The notes under the pieces are model-generated. The model had not been told where the DNA came from and made no database searches. It saw only the letters and a list, made by a program, of their open reading frames with translations. Shown here piece by piece: positions 5,712 through 7,316 of a stretch of 7,316 nucleotides of DNA. The stretch's first letter is position 1, and each line of letters starts with the position of its first letter. Origin of the DNA: DASUFH01 sp036274645 (lineage in GTDB: Bacteria; Acidobacteriota; Terriglobia; 20CM-2-55-15). The position numbers and the translations under genes are program-made. The stretch lies in assembly GCA_036274645.1 (NCBI GenBank), contig DASUFH010000173.1, positions 1-7,316 on the forward strand. The letters run 5' to 3'.

Positions 5712-7316
5712 TCAGTACCCTTCCGCCTTGATCACCTGGACACTGTCCGTGAACAAACCGTTGGTATCCACATGAACCAGATGGCCCTGGCTCTCATACC
5801 TTTCCATATACAGCGGATCCTGCCAGGCCCCATCCTTGACGTCTTCCCAGGCAAAAAGCTTGTAATCGCCCGGAGGCACATTGGAGAACGTGGCTTTTCC
5901 CTCGGCAGACGAGTTCGATCTCTTATAGAGGTCGAGCCGGCCGCGATCATGCGGCACCAGAACGGTGACAATGCCCGGCTGCGGCTTGTCGCGATCCACA
6001 ACGGTGGTCTCGATACGGCCGGGGGTGAACCCGATCTGCAGCTGCAACGGCGTGGTCTGGTTCTCAATGGTTATCGGCGCATTCAAAGGATTCTCTTCGC
6101 CGTAACGGCCGGCAATCACGTATCCGCCATTCTGAATGTTCGTATTCACGCGATACTGCGCCCCGGGTACGACATCCTGCAGCGTGAACGATCCGTCTTC
6201 GCCCACGCGAACCGAGGCCGATCCCACACCGGGGAGATCCTCGACCAGCTGGAGTTGGACCTGGATGGACCGCACCTGGAAGTTGGCCGGCACCTGGCCA
6301 TCCACGTAGATCTGGCCCGGGACGTTGATGCCCTGCCGGAGGGCGAGAGTGACACCCGATATATTTCCGCCGGTCAGATCGACCTTCTGCATTCCCGTCA
6401 ACTCGACGTTACTGGAGCGGCCACTGGCCACCACGTTGTACGTGCCGGGAATGACTCCGGCGATCTGGAACGTGCCATCGTCATTCACAATAGCGCGACC
6501 GCGACTACCCGCAAACCCGGGACCTCCCGGACCTCCCCTGCCACGGCCGCCACCGCGACCGCCTGTCGATCCACGACCAATCGGGATGAGCGAAACCTGC
6601 GTGCGAATCGTTCCATCATCCGGTGTGGGCTGGGGTCCCCGGTTACCGGTATCGGTCTGGGTGGTCGTCTGGCCGCGGCCTTGCGTAGTGCCGCGCTGGC
6701 CGCGCTGGCCGCCCTGCGCCGTATCGGTTGCGCCGCCGCCGCCGCGACCCTGCTGTTGTGGATTCGTATTGTTCGTGGGAGTCTGGCCGGTCTGGCCGCC
6801 GCGCCCACGGCCGCTGGCGTTGGGATCGTTGGTCTGACCGCCACGAGTCTGATTCGGCTCCCGCGGAACAATCGGCGTTGTCGGCTGAAGAATCACGCCG
6901 GACAGGGTCACTGTCAGCACAGGGCGGACGTTGAAATCGATTCCGCGAACTTCGCTGCCCGGAGTCAACTGGACCGCCGCCGCCTGGCTCACATCAATCG
7001 TGCCGGGATAGAACGATGGCGCGTATGTCTCCTGCGGCGCATTGGGATCCTGGTTGTTGTTGAAGAAATCCTGTGGGAAGCCACGACCGCCGGGACCTCC
7101 CTGCTGATCGCCACCCGGAAAGCCGCCGCGTCCACCGGGACCGCCCTGCTGGTCGCCACCCGGGAAACCGCCACGTCCGCCGGTTCCGCCGTTTCCAAAG
7201 CCACCACCGGGCGCGCCACCACCAAAGCCGCCACCGCCACCGGCCGCGCCGCCGCCAAAGCCGCCGCCACCGCCACCGGGCGCGCCGCCGCCAAAGCCGC
7301 CGCCACCGCCACCGGG
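5712..7316 (-). CDS. Carboxypeptidase regulatory-like domain protein (5' end beyond window)
   Basis: The frame is open from the right edge to TGA at 5714-5712, giving the last 534 residues; no start is visible. The GTG at 6992 is internal: upstream in the same frame reads ETYAPSFYPGTIDV, a conserved run of this family. Visible order: glycine-rich tandem repeats (1-77); a conserved segment (about 95-145, YPGTIDVSQAAAVQLTPGSE); an RGG/Q/N-rich linker (about 144-233); then beta-sandwich modules with the repeated pattern 'DDGTFQIAGVIPGTYNVV', 'EDGSFTLQDVVPGAQYRV' and 'AEGKATFSNVPPGDYKLFAWE'. The C-terminal block (DLYKRSNSSAEG, PPGDYKLFAWEDV, GAWQDP) is typical of secreted proteins abundant in Acidobacteriota. 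Known: these transthyretin-like modules are structural and non-catalytic; they are found in exported and TonB-linked proteins. Function is unknown; an extracellular or outer-membrane-associated role is inferred. The missing N-terminus should hold a signal peptide and further modules. Confidence 0.85.
   Translation of the reverse strand, partial: PGGGGGGFGGGAPGGGGGGFGGGAAGGGGGFGGGAPGGGFGNGGTGGRGGFPGGDQQGGPGGRGGFPGGDQQGGPGGRGFPQDFFNNNQDPNAPQETYAPSFYPGTIDVSQAAAVQLTPGSEVRGIDFNVRPVLTVTLSGVILQPTTPIVPREPNQTRGGQTNDPNASGRGRGGQTGQTPTNNTNPQQQGRGGGGATDTAQGGQRGQRGTTQGRGQTTTQTDTGNRGPQPTPDDGTIRTQVSLIPIGRGSTGGRGGGRGRGGPGGPGFAGSRGRAIVNDDGTFQIAGVIPGTYNVVASGRSSNVELTGMQKVDLTGGNISGVTLALRQGINVPGQIYVDGQVPANFQVRSIQVQLQLVEDLPGVGSASVRVGEDGSFTLQDVVPGAQYRVNTNIQNGGYVIAGRYGEENPLNAPITIENQTTPLQLQIGFTPGRIETTVVDRDKPQPGIVTVLVPHDRGRLDLYKRSNSSAEGKATFSNVPPGDYKLFAWEDVKDGAWQDPLYMERYESQGHLVHVDTNGLFTDSVQVIKAEGY
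6618..6887 (-). other. RGG/Q/N/T-rich low-complexity linker coding region
   Basis: About 90 codons of the secreted protein encode Gly, Arg, Gln, Thr, Asn and Pro almost exclusively, with motifs such as GRGRGGQTGQ, QQQGRGGGG and GGQRGQRGTTQGRG and no hydrophobic core. A second short stretch (GRGSTGGRGGGRGRGGPGGPG) follows at about 6495-6578. Both are predicted to be disordered and interrupt the folded modules. The opposite strand is open here only because glycine codons read as proline and alanine in reverse. Confidence 0.75.
7086..7175 (-). repeat. Two tandem 45-bp units, RGGFPGGDQQGGPGG
   Basis: Two adjacent 15-codon units (7175-7131 and 7130-7086) encode the identical peptide RGGFPGGDQQGGPGG, followed by a degenerate third start (RGFPQDFF). 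The two DNA copies differ at 7 of 45 positions, and all seven are third codon positions and silent. Confidence 0.85.
7215..7316 (-). repeat. Glycine-rich tandem repeats of 33-36 bp running off the edge
   Basis: Units encode PGGGGGGFGGGA. The copies at 7248-7283 and 7284-7316 are identical over all 33 bp visible before the edge. The adjoining unit 7215-7247 is one codon shorter (AGGGGGFGGGA) and carries several base changes. A shorter relative (PGGGFGNGGTGG) follows at 7176-7211. The array continues to the right by an unknown number of units. Confidence 0.8.

Noticed and set aside
6325..6837. A 170-codon proline-rich open frame on the plus strand.
   Set aside because: It is the mirror of the glycine-rich coding on the minus strand; its composition follows from that and no start signal or domain is seen.
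5712..6992. A stand-alone 426-aa gene starting at GTG 6992.
   Set aside because: The same frame stays open upstream to the edge and encodes conserved family residues directly before the GTG, so this is an internal valine.
6989..7312. A 107-codon Ala/Val/Arg-rich frame on the minus strand at the right edge.
   Set aside because: It is a shifted frame of the glycine repeat array. The true frame runs unbroken from the edge into the conserved YPGTIDVSQAAAVQL region.
7080..7316. A CRISPR array or intergenic satellite, given the short spaced repeats.
   Set aside because: Repeats are multiples of three, stay in one reading frame, directly abut and encode glycine-rich peptide; there are no spacers.

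Overview
The window is high-GC DNA (by eye around 60%) with bacterial gene structure: tight spacing, Shine-Dalgarno sites and one ATGA stop/start overlap. The gene mix suggests a soil-type Acidobacteriota genome or a relative. It has a secreted 'carboxypeptidase regulatory-like' beta-sandwich protein, a TolB-like/TPR periplasmic protein and a full-length NfeD next to a slipin. This placement is inferred from gene-family style; no marker gene is present.

Layout, left to right. (1) 1-3182, minus strand, transcribed right to left: a TolB-like/TPR protein (1542-3182), a full-length NfeD membrane serine protease (148-1545, overlapping the previous stop by 4 bp) and the first 41 codons of a slipin/SPFH protein (1-123, running off the edge). 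This is almost certainly one operon. NfeD and slipin are a known protease-scaffold pair of the cell membrane; the TPR protein is translationally coupled to them. (2) 3183-3234: a 52-bp divergent gap with start and promoter signals. (3) 3235-4485, plus strand: a GT4-family glycosyltransferase with a TTG start. Its last 53 bp overlap the convergent next gene. (4) 4433-5044, minus: a secreted, probably beta-rich protein of unknown function, with a hairpin plus T-run at its stop codon. (5) 5045-5170: intergenic DNA carrying two inverted repeats that share one centre. (6) 5171-5602, minus: a JAMM/MPN+ (M67) metallopeptidase with all zinc-site residues. (7) 5603-5711: intergenic DNA with a GC-rich inverted repeat. 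(8) 5712-7316, minus: the C-terminal 534 residues of a large secreted carboxypeptidase-regulatory-like protein. Its 5' end lies beyond the right edge, and it contains glycine-rich tandem repeats and an RGG/Q/N-rich linker.

The left operon looks like an envelope quality-control or lipid-microdomain module. The glycosyltransferase would act in surface polysaccharide or glycolipid synthesis. The right block encodes exported proteins plus one small peptidase with no sulfur-carrier partner in view. I found no phage, transposon, CRISPR, tRNA or rRNA signature. I also found nothing that amounts to a clearly new defence or metabolic system. The most interesting items are the repeat architecture of the secreted protein (repeats kept identical in protein but changed at silent sites), the concentric palindrome at 5098-5169, the convergent gene overlap with a terminator-like hairpin, and the TPR-NfeD-slipin coupling.
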